A stretch of DNA of 64,000 nt from Thermococcus sp. 4557 (GCF_000221185.1 NC_015865.1:1922001-1986000); one strand, 5' to 3'; shown: positions 8,876-16,671, counted from the stretch's first letter. Numbers and translations are program-made. Notes: a model not told the origin generated them from the letters alone.

Positions 8876-9274
8876 ATGAAACTCATCATCAGGCCGAACA
8901 AGGGCTTCGGAAAGATTGAGGTCGGGATAAACGAAGAGCTGTGGGGCGAGATAGAGCGTCTCGGCGAAAGGTACGGCGTTTCTCCCGAGAGGGTCATCGA
9001 GATAGCCCTAAAGGGGGAATTCAAGGAGCCCAAGGGCGACCTTGAGGAACTTGAGGAGAAGGCAAGAGTGCTTGAGGAAAGGACGTGGGATCTTGAGAAG
9101 GAGTACGCCCCGCTCCGCTTCAAGGCCTATGGTTTGAGTGAGGACAACAAAATACTCGCCATCGAGCTCTCGGGCCTGATAGCCGAGAACAGCCAACTTA
9201 AGAGGTTTCTTAGAATGAAGCCCGAGCGCAACGTCGAGCTGAGAAAGCTTATATCCTACTACCTCCAAGGTTGA
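8876..9274 (+). CDS. Ribbon-helix-helix-like regulator with C-terminal coiled coil
   Basis: A 132-residue protein. Residues about 10-45 follow the ribbon-helix-helix pattern: a strand (KIEVGIN), a first helix (EELWGEIERLGERY), a turn (GVSPE) and a second helix (RVIEIALKGEF). A coiled coil (about 50-80) and a helical tail follow. RHH proteins bind palindromic operators as dimers. I choose ATG 8876 because GGAG lies 9 bases upstream; GTG 8867 would fall inside the operator repeat. Two tandem palindromes directly upstream suggest autoregulation. The RHH call is mine from secondary-structure pattern and has not been searched. Confidence 0.65.
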   Translation: MKLIIRPNKGFGKIEVGINEELWGEIERLGERYGVSPERVIEIALKGEFKEPKGDLEELEEKARVLEERTWDLEKEYAPLRFKAYGLSEDNKILAIELSGLIAENSQLKRFLRMKPERNVELRKLISYYLQG

Positions 9275-9298
9275 ACCGCGGATGATGACAGCGAATTG

Positions 9299-9380
9299 CG
9301 CGGATCGGTGAAGAGCAACGCTATCTGACGCCGCCCCGGGCGGGCAGTGACGATTCCAAGACGGGCTGAACCGCTCCGCG
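9299..9380 (+). ncRNA. Candidate box C/D sRNA guiding 23S rRNA methylation
   Basis: The order is C box GTGAAGA (9308-9314), 10 bases, D' box CTGA (9325-9328), an 18-base spacer with a CCGCC/GGCGG hairpin (9331-9343), C' box GTGACGA (9347-9353), 12 bases, and D box CTGA (9366-9369). A closing stem of 9 base pairs with one mismatch (CGCGGA-t-CGG with CCG-c-TCCGCG) abuts the C and D boxes. The 12-base C'-D guide ends in CAAGACGGG, complementary to the conserved CCCGUCUUG of large-subunit rRNA. The D-plus-5 rule would place a methyl on the U of CCCGU. The long D'-C' spacer is unusual. An ATGATGA at 9282-9288 gives an alternative C box. Confidence 0.6.
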
Positions 9381-9420
9381 GTTGTGACGTGCCCTATGAG
9401 CGCCGAGCCCGCCCGGGGCG
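9332..9420 (+). repeat. Long 14-bp GC-rich inverted repeat reaching into nob1
   Basis: CGCCCCGGGCGGGC (9332-9345) is exactly complementary to the sequence at 9407-9420, enclosing 61 bases. Inside, GGGCTGA and GTGACGTGCCC around a AACCGC/GCGGTT hairpin could form a kink-turn. The right arm encodes part of the arginine-rich Nob1 tail on the other strand. This fold competes with the box C/D pairing, so only one would form at a time, or it may be a fortuitous result of high GC. Confidence 0.4.
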
Positions 9421-9900
9421 TTTTCTCCGGCGCTTCTTCTTAGGTATCAGTCTCACCTGGCTGCCGCAGTCGGGACAGATTCCCTCCGGCGGCATCTCTG
9501 AGAAACGCTTCCCGCAGCCTATACAGACGTAGTTCCAGCGGATGACTCGCTTTATCCCTCTCTTGAGGGTTCTGAATTCTATCCCGAGGGTTTTCGCTAT
9601 GTTCTGGAGGTTGTAGTCGTCGGTGAAGAGGACTCCCCCAAGCTCGTACGCTAGGGCGAGAATCTCGACGTCTGCCTCGCTGAGCTCGTTTAACTCGCCC
9701 GTCTTTCTGGCCGCTTCCCTTACCGCTTCAAGGCTCTCCCGGGATGGGGACAGAACCCTAACCTTCCCGGCGCTTATCAGCCCCTCCAGAAAAAGCTTCG
9801 ACTCTGGGTCTTTCACTTCATCGACGACCTTCGGCGTCGTAACCCCTTCCACATCGAACCCCTGAATGAAGACAGCCGCATCTATGACCTGAACCTTCAT
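9394..9900 (-). CDS. Nob1-type PIN endoribonuclease
   Basis: A 168-residue protein: PIN domain (1-115) then a zinc ribbon and a basic tail. PIN acidic residues are visible at D7, E28, D77 and D94/D95. Zinc-ribbon cysteines are C126, C129, C142 and C145. Nob1 cleaves the 3' end of pre-16S rRNA during small-subunit maturation. The tail ([14 protein letters not shown]) is unusually basic, and its coding sequence forms one arm of a 14-bp inverted repeat with the ncRNA region downstream. It converges on the regulator/sRNA locus and lies back to back with pxpA, about 60 bases away. Confidence 0.9.
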   Translation of the reverse strand: MKVQVIDAAVFIQGFDVEGVTTPKVVDEVKDPESKLFLEGLISAGKVRVLSPSRESLEAVREAARKTGELNELSEADVEILALAYELGGVLFTDDYNLQNIAKTLGIEFRTLKRGIKRVIRWNYVCIGCGKRFSEMPPEGICPDCGSQVRLIPKKKRRRKRPGRARRS

Positions 9901-9924
9901 GGCCTAAACTCGGAGAAACCCTTT

Positions 9925-9944
9925 TTTAGATTTCCGTCGAAATG
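9925..9944. promoter_or_regulatory. TTTAGATTTCC motif upstream of pxpA
   Basis: The 20 bases here match the palindrome region upstream of the TET peptidase gene (20964-20983) at 18 positions, sharing TTTAGATTTCC and AAATG. Here the second arm reads GTCGAAA rather than ATCTAAA, so the palindrome is imperfect. The T-rich part may also act as the TATA box of pxpA. Confidence 0.35.
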
Positions 9945-9959
9945 AAGCCGGTGGTGTGG

Positions 9960-10727
9960 ATGAAGGTTGACCTGAACTCTGACCTCGGCGAGAGCTTTGG
10001 CCGCTACAAACTCGGCCTCGACGAGGAGGTTATGAACTACATCACGAGCGCCAACGTTGCAACAGGCTGGCACGCCGGTGACCCTATAGTCATGAGGAAA
10101 ACGGTAAGACTCGCGAAGGAGAAGGGCGTTGCCGTTGGGGCGCACCCCGGCTACCCGGACCTGCTCGGCTTCGGGAGGAGGTACATGAAGCTCTCACCGG
10201 ATGAAGCTCGCAACTACATCCTCTATCAGATCGGCGCCCTCTACGCCTTCACAAGGGCAGAGGGAATCGAGCTCCAGCACGTCAAGCCACATGGGGCGCT
10301 CTACAACGCCCTCGTTAAAGAGGAGGAGCTCGCGAGGGCCGTGATAGAGGGAATAGCGGACTTCGATAGAAACCCGATATTTGTGGCCCTCTCAGGCTCA
10401 AGGCCGGCGGAGATAGCCGAGGAGATGGGGGTTAAGGTAGCCCACGAGGTCTTCGCGGATCGCGCGTACAACCCTGACGGAACCCTCGTCCCCCGCTCGA
10501 AGCCCGGAGCGGTCATACACGAGGAGGAAGCGATAGCCGAGCGCGTCATCTCGATGGTCAAGGACGGCGGAGTCAGGGCGATAAACGGCGAGTGGGTCGA
10601 GCTTAGGGCAGATACAATCTGCGTCCACGGCGACAACCCAAAGGCGGTTCAAATCGCGGCGCGGATAAGGAGGGTCCTTGAGGAGGAAGGCGTTAGGGTA
10701 GTGCCGATGAGGGAGATCGTGCGGTGA
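9960..10727 (+). CDS. pxpA: 5-oxoprolinase subunit A (LamB/YcsF family)
   Basis: First gene of the pxpABC set, an ATP-dependent 5-oxoprolinase that opens pyroglutamate to glutamate. The protein (255 residues from ATG 9960) begins [14 protein letters not shown], the family signature, and has HAGDP near 38, GAHPGYPDL near 60 and KPHGALYN near 104. A GGTG site lies 8 bases before this ATG; an ATG six codons earlier has none. The three genes follow at 4-base and overlapping spacing, so they form one operon. Pyroglutamate arises spontaneously from N-terminal glutamine at high temperature, which makes the enzyme useful in a hyperthermophile. Confidence 0.93.
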   Translation: MKVDLNSDLGESFGRYKLGLDEEVMNYITSANVATGWHAGDPIVMRKTVRLAKEKGVAVGAHPGYPDLLGFGRRYMKLSPDEARNYILYQIGALYAFTRAEGIELQHVKPHGALYNALVKEEELARAVIEGIADFDRNPIFVALSGSRPAEIAEEMGVKVAHEVFADRAYNPDGTLVPRSKPGAVIHEEEAIAERVISMVKDGGVRAINGEWVELRADTICVHGDNPKAVQIAARIRRVLEEEGVRVVPMREIVR

Positions 10728-10731
10728 GACC

Positions 10732-11427
10732 ATGAAACCTACCATAAAACCCCTCGGCGATTCAGCGCTGCTCGTATCCTTCGGCGAGGTCATCGACGAA
10801 GAGGTAAACGCCAGAGTCCATGCCATTGCCGATGCTGTGGAGAGGGCTGACTTTGAATGGGTCGTTGAGGCCGTGCCGGCTTACTCGACGGTCTACGTCT
10901 TCTACGACCCCCTCAAGGCGAGCTTCAGCGAGGTGAAGGCGGCCATTGAGCCCCTCCTCCAAGTTCCGCCGGAATCCTTCAAGGGAAGACTCGTCGAGAT
11001 TCCGGTCGTTTACGGCGGTCAGTACGGCCCGGATATCGGCTTTGTGGCGGAACACAACGGCCTGACCGTCGATGACGTGATCGAGATACATTCCAAGCCG
11101 ACCTACCGCGTCTACTTCCTAGGATTCCTTCCGGGTTTCGCCTACCTCGGAGGCATGGACGAGCGTATAGCAACTCCAAGACTTGAAAAACCGCGCTTAA
11201 AAGTCCCAGCCGGCTCCGTGGGGATAGCCGGGAAGCAGACTGGTATCTATCCCCTCGAAAGCCCCGGCGGCTGGAGGCTAATTGGAAGGACTCCGCTCAG
11301 ACTCTTCAACCCCGGGAGGGAACCCCCAACTCTCATAAGGCCCGGTGACCTGGTAAAGTTCGTCCCCATCGACGAGTCGGAGTTCAGAGAGCTCTACGAG
11401 GTCGAATGGGGGGAGGGAGATGATTGA
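10732..11427 (+). CDS. pxpB: 5-oxoprolinase subunit B (KipI family)
   Basis: A 231-residue KipI/AHS1-type protein, second subunit of the 5-oxoprolinase complex. It begins with the family's GDSALLVSFG strand (8-17) and has FLPGFAYLGGMD (about 133-144) followed by PAGSVGIAGKQTGIYP, the typical cyclophilin-like core. It starts 4 bases after pxpA and overlaps pxpC by 8 bases. Bacterial KipI also inhibits a sporulation kinase, but the three-gene context here points to oxoprolinase. Confidence 0.92.
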   Translation: MKPTIKPLGDSALLVSFGEVIDEEVNARVHAIADAVERADFEWVVEAVPAYSTVYVFYDPLKASFSEVKAAIEPLLQVPPESFKGRLVEIPVVYGGQYGPDIGFVAEHNGLTVDDVIEIHSKPTYRVYFLGFLPGFAYLGGMDERIATPRLEKPRLKVPAGSVGIAGKQTGIYPLESPGGWRLIGRTPLRLFNPGREPPTLIRPGDLVKFVPIDESEFRELYEVEWGEGDD

Positions 11428-12421
11428 GCTCCTCAACGTTCCTTCACTCCTCACCGTCCAGGACTCCGGAAGGCCCGGCTATAGAAAGCTCGGCGTCCCG
11501 GTTTCCGGCTTCATGGACGATTATTCTGCGAGGATAGCCAATTACCTCGTCGGGAACCCTGGTGATGGGCCTCTCCTTGAGTTCCTCCTGGCGGGGCCAA
11601 CGGTGAGGTTCAACGCTTCAGCGGTCTTCGCCGTCGCTGGAGATGTTGACGTTAAGCTCAACGGCGTTCCCATTGAACCCTGGGCAAGCCACTGGGCGAG
11701 GAGAGGGGATATCCTCGAAGTGGGGACACTGAAGAGCGGCCTCTACGGCTACATCGCCTTCGCAGGCGGGGTAAAGTGTGAGCCGCTTCTCGGGAGTTGC
11801 TCGGCCTATCCAAAGGCAAACCTCGGAAGGCCGCTGAAGGCCGGCGACAGGTTAAGCCTGGGCTACGCCATCCTGACCGGCAGGGAAGGGCGCTATTTGC
11901 CCCCGGAGCTGAGGCCGGACTATTCAGCTAAAGAAAAGACCGTCCGCGTCGTCCTCGGGCCAAATTTAGAGCACTTCGCGGAGGGGGGCATTGAGACCTT
12001 CTTGGGTTCATCCTATGAGGTGACTCCCGAGAGCGACAGGATGGGCTACCGCCTGGACGGGCTGGTCATAGAACATTCCCCGAAGGGCGCCGACATCGTC
12101 ACGGAGCCCCTGGTGCCTGGAACGGTTCAGGTTCCCGCGAACGGAAAGCCGATAGTGATGATGCGCGATGCCCAGACCACCGGCGGCTACGCGAAGATAG
12201 CCGTCGTTTCAACGGCAGATTTACCCATCGTTGCACAGAGCCGGCCGGGGGAGAGGCTGAGGTTTGAGGCGGTGAGCGTCGATGAAGCCCGGGAGCTTCT
12301 GATCAGGCGCGAGAAAACCTTAAGGGCAATCAAGGGCTTCCTTGACGGCAAAATGCGTGCCTATAGGATAAGAACGGGGGGAGAAGAGCTGATTGCGTTC
12401 ACAAAAGTGGAAAAAGAATGA
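11420..12421 (+). CDS. pxpC: 5-oxoprolinase subunit C (KipA / carboxyltransferase-like family)
   Basis: A 333-residue KipA/AHS2 protein, third subunit of PxpABC, often annotated as biotin-dependent carboxyltransferase because of distant similarity to urea amidolyase. Family landmarks are LTVQDSGRPGYRKLGVPVSGFMD near the N-terminus, GSCSAYPKANLGR in the middle, and a MRDAQTTGGYAKIA segment near residue 250. The start ATG lies inside the end of pxpB. It converges on the UPF0179 gene with a 2-base gap. Confidence 0.92.
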   Translation: MIELLNVPSLLTVQDSGRPGYRKLGVPVSGFMDDYSARIANYLVGNPGDGPLLEFLLAGPTVRFNASAVFAVAGDVDVKLNGVPIEPWASHWARRGDILEVGTLKSGLYGYIAFAGGVKCEPLLGSCSAYPKANLGRPLKAGDRLSLGYAILTGREGRYLPPELRPDYSAKEKTVRVVLGPNLEHFAEGGIETFLGSSYEVTPESDRMGYRLDGLVIEHSPKGADIVTEPLVPGTVQVPANGKPIVMMRDAQTTGGYAKIAVVSTADLPIVAQSRPGERLRFEAVSVDEARELLIRREKTLRAIKGFLDGKMRAYRIRTGGEELIAFTKVEKE

Positions 12422-12423
12422 GG

Positions 12424-12858
12424 TCAGTCCTTCTTGCGCATGACCTTGACGTGCTTGTAGGTCTTGCCGTTGCACTCGACGTCGCCGAGGATTTCTATTA
12501 TCTTTACGTGGTCGCCCTCGAAGAGGCCCTCGGGGCTGAAAAGCTCTGCCTTCTCTGGGTCGTTGCACTCCTCGAACTTGAGCTTTATTACCGAGCCCGC
12601 TATCGCCAGCCTGGGCTCTATCGCTACTTCGATGCTGGGCTCGACGACCTCGACGACGCGAACCTTGCCCTCGTGAAGCGGACAGGAGTGTGAGGGCATG
12701 CTCCTAACGCGGAGGATTTTGTATCTCCTGCCGGGTTCGAGGTTTCCGACGCAGACTCCTGCGAGCTTGCACGTCTTGCACGGTTCTGCCGGGCCGTAAT
12801 ATATGAATTCAACCCCGGGTCTTGCCAGCTTTTCCCCAACTAACGTGATTATTGCCAT
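12424..12858 (-). CDS. UPF0179 family protein
   Basis: A 144-residue archaeal protein of the UPF0179 family, function unknown. It carries [10 protein letters not shown] near residues 27-36 and further cysteines near 62 and 97, which could bind a metal or Fe-S cluster. I choose ATG 12858 because GGAGGTG lies 6 bases before it; the GTG three codons earlier overlaps that site. It lies 33 bases downstream of the glycerol-1-phosphate dehydrogenase stop and may be co-transcribed with it. Confidence 0.85.
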   Translation of the reverse strand: MAIITLVGEKLARPGVEFIYYGPAEPCKTCKLAGVCVGNLEPGRRYKILRVRSMPSHSCPLHEGKVRVVEVVEPSIEVAIEPRLAIAGSVIKLKFEECNDPEKAELFSPEGLFEGDHVKIIEILGDVECNGKTYKHVKVMRKKD

Positions 12859-12891
12859 TCCAAACACCTCCGTTTTGTGAAGCGGTGATCT

Positions 12892-13932
12892 TCAGATGAC
12901 TCCGGTGATTTTAGCGGCCTTCTCGGCTGCCTCTCGCGTGAGACCGTCCTTCCCGAGGATCGTATACCTCTCGGGCCTTATCGTGTGGGCAATCGTGAGG
13001 GCCTCGATTATGTACTCCGGGTCGATCCCAAGCTCGTATGCGTTAGTTGGCGCCCCGACCTTCTTTAAGGTTTCCCTAATCCTCTCCCACTTAAGCCCAT
13101 GGAGGTAGGCCATTATTATCGTCCCAACGCCGACCTGCTCGCCGTGCAGGGCCGGTTTCGGCGCTATGGCATCGAGAGCGTGGCTGAAGAGGTGCTCCGC
13201 GCCGCTTGCAGGTCTCGAAGAGCCCGCTATGCTCATGGCCACACCGCACGAGATGAGACCCTTCACAACCTTCCTCACACTCTCCTCATTGCCGAGGCGT
13301 ATTATGTCCGCGTTTTTTATCACCATCTTGGCGCTCATCAGGCTCAGCGAGGCCGCGTACTCGCTGTAGTACTCGCCCTTTATCCTGTGGGCTAGCTGCC
13401 AGTCCTTCACAGCGGTCAGATTGCTTATCATGTCCCCCACTCCAGCGGCTAGGTAGCGGTAGGGGGCGGTTTTTATGACCTCGACGTCCGCCACGACGGC
13501 TATGGGGGGCACCGCTTTAACCGAAGTCTTTGCTCCGATGTCCTTTATCGAAGCGTTGGCGCTCGCTATGCCGTCGTGCGAGGCGGTGGTTGGAAAGCTG
13601 ATGAAGGGAACTCCCGCTTTGAAAGAGGCGAGCTTGGCGACGTCGATTATACTCCCGCCGCCGACGGCTATGAGCCAGTCAAATCCGCCGTCCCGGATTT
13701 CATCGAGGGTCCGGTTTACCTCCTCCATCGTCGCGCCTTTAACGGTGAGGCCATCCACCTCGTACTCCCCCGAGAGGTTCTCCTCGACCTCTCTGCCCGC
13801 TATCTTTTTTGTGTGTTTCCCGTAGAGCACGAGCGCTTTTCTTCCCAGACCGAGCCTCTCCGCGACGTTCACAACTTCTCCCTTGAGATCCTCGCCGAGC
13901 AAAACCTCCCGCGGGAGCTGCATCAGGTGCAC
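12892..13932 (-). CDS. egsA: Glycerol-1-phosphate dehydrogenase [NAD(P)+]
   Basis: Reduces dihydroxyacetone phosphate to sn-glycerol-1-phosphate, fixing the stereochemistry of archaeal lipids and feeding GGGP synthase (gene at 233). It belongs to the iron/zinc-dependent dehydrogenase superfamily: AVGGGSIIDVAK (about 90-101) binds the nucleotide, and the metal ligands fall in VGDM (about 165-168), a conserved histidine in SGAEHLFSH, and one in LHGEQVG. I favour GTG 13932 (346 residues) because GGTGGTGA lies 5 bases before it; GTGs at 13941 and 13944 are possible, and a TATA-like CTTAAAGC near 13970 makes the leader very short. Confidence 0.93.
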   Translation of the reverse strand: MHLMQLPREVLLGEDLKGEVVNVAERLGLGRKALVLYGKHTKKIAGREVEENLSGEYEVDGLTVKGATMEEVNRTLDEIRDGGFDWLIAVGGGSIIDVAKLASFKAGVPFISFPTTASHDGIASANASIKDIGAKTSVKAVPPIAVVADVEVIKTAPYRYLAAGVGDMISNLTAVKDWQLAHRIKGEYYSEYAASLSLMSAKMVIKNADIIRLGNEESVRKVVKGLISCGVAMSIAGSSRPASGAEHLFSHALDAIAPKPALHGEQVGVGTIIMAYLHGLKWERIRETLKKVGAPTNAYELGIDPEYIIEALTIAHTIRPERYTILGKDGLTREAAEKAAKITGVI

Positions 13933-14004
13933 TTTTCTCACCACCCCTAATCATAAGGTGGGAAAAGCTTTAAGGCTATCGGAACAACCCTCTACGGTGG
14001 TCAA

Positions 14005-14817
14005 ATGGGGCTCTACGAGTTCTTTTACGAGTACTTCATCAGGCCCATACAGGAGAACCAGGGTTACAACCCCGTGAATACGGTTGTCTACGCCATAATC
14101 CTGGGCATAGCGGTCCTGCTGCTGTACAGGATGCTCAAGCGAATGGAAATCCGGGTTGATGGCCGCTTCTTCAAGGCGCTCATTCCGTATATAATTCTTG
14201 GACCGCTGATGAGGAGCATGACGGACGTTGGAGTCCTCCCCAGAACGTACCTTACCGTGAGCCCCGGCGGCTACTTTGTCATAGCGGCCTTTGCGATAGC
14301 CTCCCTGTACATTGTCTGGAGGCACGTCGGGCCGGGCGAGAGGCTCTACCCGCTCTACCGTGACTTCGGCTGGGTGCTGGTGGGGGGACTGCTCTTCCTG
14401 CTCGCCATAAACCTCGACAAGGTCAGCTTCAACTGGGAGGTTTTCAAGTACTTCATCCCCGCCCTGGTTATAGCGGAGGGGGCGGTATGGCTGCTCGCGA
14501 AGAAGGTCAAGGTTATCGACGACAACAGCGCCCTCTTCTACACCCATTTCTACGACGCGACCACCACGTTCGTTGGAATTCAGTTCCTTGGCTACTGGGA
14601 GCAGCACGTTCTCGCGAGGTGGCTCATAGATGCCTTCGGAACGGCGGCGGTCATGTACCTTGAAAAGTTCCTCATTCTCCTTCCGGTGGTCTGGATACTC
14701 GACAGGTGGATGGCGGACGAGGACCCGGATCTGATAAACTTCGTGAAGCTGACGGTGTTCATCCTCGGCTTCGGGCCGGGAACGAGAAACCTGCTGATAA
14801 TGCTGATGGGTGGTTGA
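14005..14817 (+). CDS. DUF63 family membrane protein
   Basis: A 270-residue integral membrane protein of the archaeal DUF63 family, function unknown. About seven hydrophobic helices are visible. The N-terminal part includes the FFYEYFIRPI start, and PRTYLTVSPGGYF near residue 79 is typical of the family. The ATG follows GGTGGTCAA. The stop (TGA) lies one base before the next ATG, so this gene, the IMPase and the rhomboid form an operon. Confidence 0.85.
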   Translation: MGLYEFFYEYFIRPIQENQGYNPVNTVVYAIILGIAVLLLYRMLKRMEIRVDGRFFKALIPYIILGPLMRSMTDVGVLPRTYLTVSPGGYFVIAAFAIASLYIVWRHVGPGERLYPLYRDFGWVLVGGLLFLLAINLDKVSFNWEVFKYFIPALVIAEGAVWLLAKKVKVIDDNSALFYTHFYDATTTFVGIQFLGYWEQHVLARWLIDAFGTAAVMYLEKFLILLPVVWILDRWMADEDPDLINFVKLTVFILGFGPGTRNLLIMLMGG

Positions 14818-14818
14818 G

Positions 14819-15589
14819 ATGGAGATAGCGTGGAACGAAGTGGCCCTTGAGATGGCTCGAGAGGTTGAGAAGGTTGTGATGCCCCTCTTCGGAACCCCCG
14901 AGGCAGGGAAGACCGTGGGGACGAACGTGAGCGGGGACGTGACGAAATACGTTGACAAGGTCGCGGAGGACGTGGTCATCGGCCGTCTCGAGCCTCTGGG
15001 CGTCAACCTGGTGAGCGAGGAGATAGGCTTCATAGACAACGGGAGCGACTATACCGTTGTGGTTGATCCCATAGACGGTTCCTACAACTTCGCCGCGGGA
15101 ATACCGATATTCGCCTTCAGCTTTGCGGTTTTCAAGGGGAAAAAGCCAGTTTACGGGGCCATCTACGAATTCGTGCCGAAGCACTTCTACGAAGCTGTGC
15201 CGGGAAAGGGTGCGTTCATGAACGGCAGGCGGATAACGGTCAGGAAGCCAGAGCGCGGGAAAGAGGCCCTGAGCTTCTACACGCGCGGAAGGTGTACCGG
15301 ACTGATAAAGAGGGTCAAACGCGTTCGCGTCCTCGGGGCGATAGCCGTTGAGCTTACCTACCTGGCAAAGGGGGCCCTCGATGGCGTTCTGGATATCCGG
15401 AACTACGTCCGCCCGACGGATATAGCCGCCGGTGCGCTGATAGCGAAGGAGGCGGGGGCCATCGTGACCGACGAGACCGGTAGGGAGCTGGAGATACACC
15501 TGAGCGCGACCGAACAGACGAACATAATAGCCGTGAACGACCGCTACCTGCTCGACATGATAATGGAGGAGCTGGAAAATGGGCGTTGA
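14819..15589 (+). CDS. Inositol monophosphatase / fructose-1,6-bisphosphatase family
   Basis: A 256-residue Mg-dependent, lithium-sensitive phosphatase-fold protein. EE at 67-68 and DPIDGS at 83-88 are the metal ligands, and RPTDIAAG (about 203-210) supplies the last aspartate. Archaeal members hydrolyse inositol-1-phosphate and often fructose-1,6-bisphosphate; inositol is needed for di-myo-inositol phosphate, a heat-stress solute. I use ATG 14819 with GGTGG upstream, although GTG 14810 would extend it by three codons. It overlaps the rhomboid gene by 11 bases. Confidence 0.9.
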   Translation: MEIAWNEVALEMAREVEKVVMPLFGTPEAGKTVGTNVSGDVTKYVDKVAEDVVIGRLEPLGVNLVSEEIGFIDNGSDYTVVVDPIDGSYNFAAGIPIFAFSFAVFKGKKPVYGAIYEFVPKHFYEAVPGKGAFMNGRRITVRKPERGKEALSFYTRGRCTGLIKRVKRVRVLGAIAVELTYLAKGALDGVLDIRNYVRPTDIAAGALIAKEAGAIVTDETGRELEIHLSATEQTNIIAVNDRYLLDMIMEELENGR

Positions 15590-16193
15590 GAGATATTTCT
15601 ACCGCTACGGAAAGGCGACGTTCACGCTGTTCCTGATAAACGTGGCTGTTTATGTGATCGAGGTAATCCTCAGCGGAAACCCGCTCAGCATAGGCATCGA
15701 GGTCTTGGCAAGGCTCGGCCAGTGGAACTACGCGGTTCTTTACCTCAACTACTGGTGGCAGCTCCTCAGCGCGATGTTCGTGCACGTCGGCATACTCCAC
15801 ATAGGCTTCAACATGTACTTCCTCCTGATGATGGGCAGGCAGCTCGAGGGCATACTCGGGCCGAAGAGGCTCGTCATGGTTTACCTCGTCTCGGGCCTTG
15901 CCGGGAACCTTCTGACGCTTCTCCTGTTGCCCCTTAACTCGGTCAGCGCCGGCGCGAGTGGGGCGCTCTTCGGCATAGTCGGGGCGCTGATACTCATAAC
16001 CGGAGTCGTCGGTGGCAACATGCAGGGGGCGTTAATAAACGCCTTCGTGCTCTTCCTGATAAACAGCCTCCTGCCGAGCGTTAACATCTACGCCCACCTC
16101 GGCGGGCTCGTCGTCGGAATGGCCATTGGCTACTACTACGGCAAACGGATTAAGAGACACCTGATGGCGAGGATGTATGGGTACGGGTGGTGA
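15579..16193 (+). CDS. Rhomboid family intramembrane serine protease
   Basis: A 204-residue, six-helix rhomboid. The catalytic pair is Ser127 in SAGASGALFG and His173 in YAHLGG. The HIGFNM segment (His74, Asn78) supplies the conserved oxyanion-region residues. It cleaves single-span membrane proteins within the bilayer; the substrate here is unknown. It is the last gene of the DUF63-IMPase-rhomboid operon, starting inside the end of the IMPase gene. Confidence 0.93.
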   Translation: MGVERYFYRYGKATFTLFLINVAVYVIEVILSGNPLSIGIEVLARLGQWNYAVLYLNYWWQLLSAMFVHVGILHIGFNMYFLLMMGRQLEGILGPKRLVMVYLVSGLAGNLLTLLLLPLNSVSAGASGALFGIVGALILITGVVGGNMQGALINAFVLFLINSLLPSVNIYAHLGGLVVGMAIGYYYGKRIKRHLMARMYGYGW

Positions 16194-16368
16194 CGTCCCG
16201 TTTTTTCAATTTTATGAATGTCCGAGGGTCATAACTCCCCAGTGACCAGTTTAATCCCTAGATAGTAAAACGCTGTGGACGGTAGTTGGGGAGTAAATTC
16301 GGGAATATTTTTAGAATCGCACGTGATCTTCTGTCAACGCTGAAGCTTTTGGAAAATCTTCACCAAAG

Positions 16369-16390
16369 AAACTTTGCGCAGGCAAAGTTT
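16369..16390. repeat. Hairpin A: AAACTTTGC / GCAAAGTTT
   Basis: A perfect 9-bp inverted repeat with a 4-base loop (gcag). The hairpin at 16645-16670 has the same build: AAACTT, a CG-containing core, a 4-base loop ending in AG, and AAGTTT. The two look like diverged copies of one element about 275 bases apart. Confidence 0.55.
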
Positions 16391-16490
16391 CATCAAAGTT
16401 TGTGATTCTTCCTTAAAGTGCAGTTGGGGGGAGTTTGCACTACCAAACTATCATTTTCAAGCAGGAATTCACTCTCAGAGCTCCTGAAAC

Positions 16491-16543
16491 GTGGGTTTAA
16501 ACTCCTAAAGCGCTCCAACGGAGCGCGGGGAAAGTAAACCCAC
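16491..16543. repeat. Nested hairpin B
   Basis: GTGGGTTTA (16491-16499) is the exact complement of TAAACCCAC (16535-16543). Between them GCGCTCC-aac-GGAGCGC (16510-16526) forms a second perfect 7-bp hairpin. The whole could form a branched cruciform or RNA stem. Confidence 0.5.
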
Positions 16544-16644
16544 TCAAACAAAGCAACTTGAACAAGGAATTCCTCAATAAAAACCACACTCAAAGAGGCA
16601 AACCCTCCCAGAGAAGCACCTTAGAAGAGAATCACGAACCTTGA

Positions 16645-16670
16645 TCAAACTTCGCGAAGGCGAAGTTTGA
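16645..16670. repeat. Hairpin C directly after the tRNA-Met 3' end
   Basis: An 11-bp perfect inverted repeat (TCAAACTTCGC and its complement) around a gaag loop. It begins one base after the CCA end of the minus-strand tRNA-Met, so it lies where a 3' trailer or terminator would be. It resembles hairpin A. Confidence 0.55.
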
Positions 16671-16671
16671 A

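Larger units (their letters stand above)
16194..16671. other. Gene-free, hairpin-rich region
   Basis: This 478-base stretch has no convincing gene. It is more AT-rich than its surroundings and packed with inverted repeats: 16369-16390, 16417-16441, 16491-16543 with a nested hairpin at 16510-16526, and 16645-16670. A 66-codon minus-strand frame (16393-16593) has no Shine-Dalgarno sequence and no recognisable motif. The stretch may be a decayed mobile or repeat element, or structured transcript downstream of tRNA-Met. Confidence 0.5.

Noticed and set aside
9282-9288. ATGATGA as the C box of the sRNA
   Set aside because: It matches the consensus better than GTGAAGA, but leaves a 36-base gap to the D' box and a displaced closing stem, so I prefer the four-box model from 9308.
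13951-15039. A 362-codon minus-strand frame opposite DUF63 and IMPase
   Set aside because: Its translation is low-complexity and shows no motif, while the plus-strand genes have clear family features.
16393-16593. A 66-codon minus-strand frame in the gene-free region
   Set aside because: No ribosome binding site, no motif, and it crosses two of the inverted repeats.
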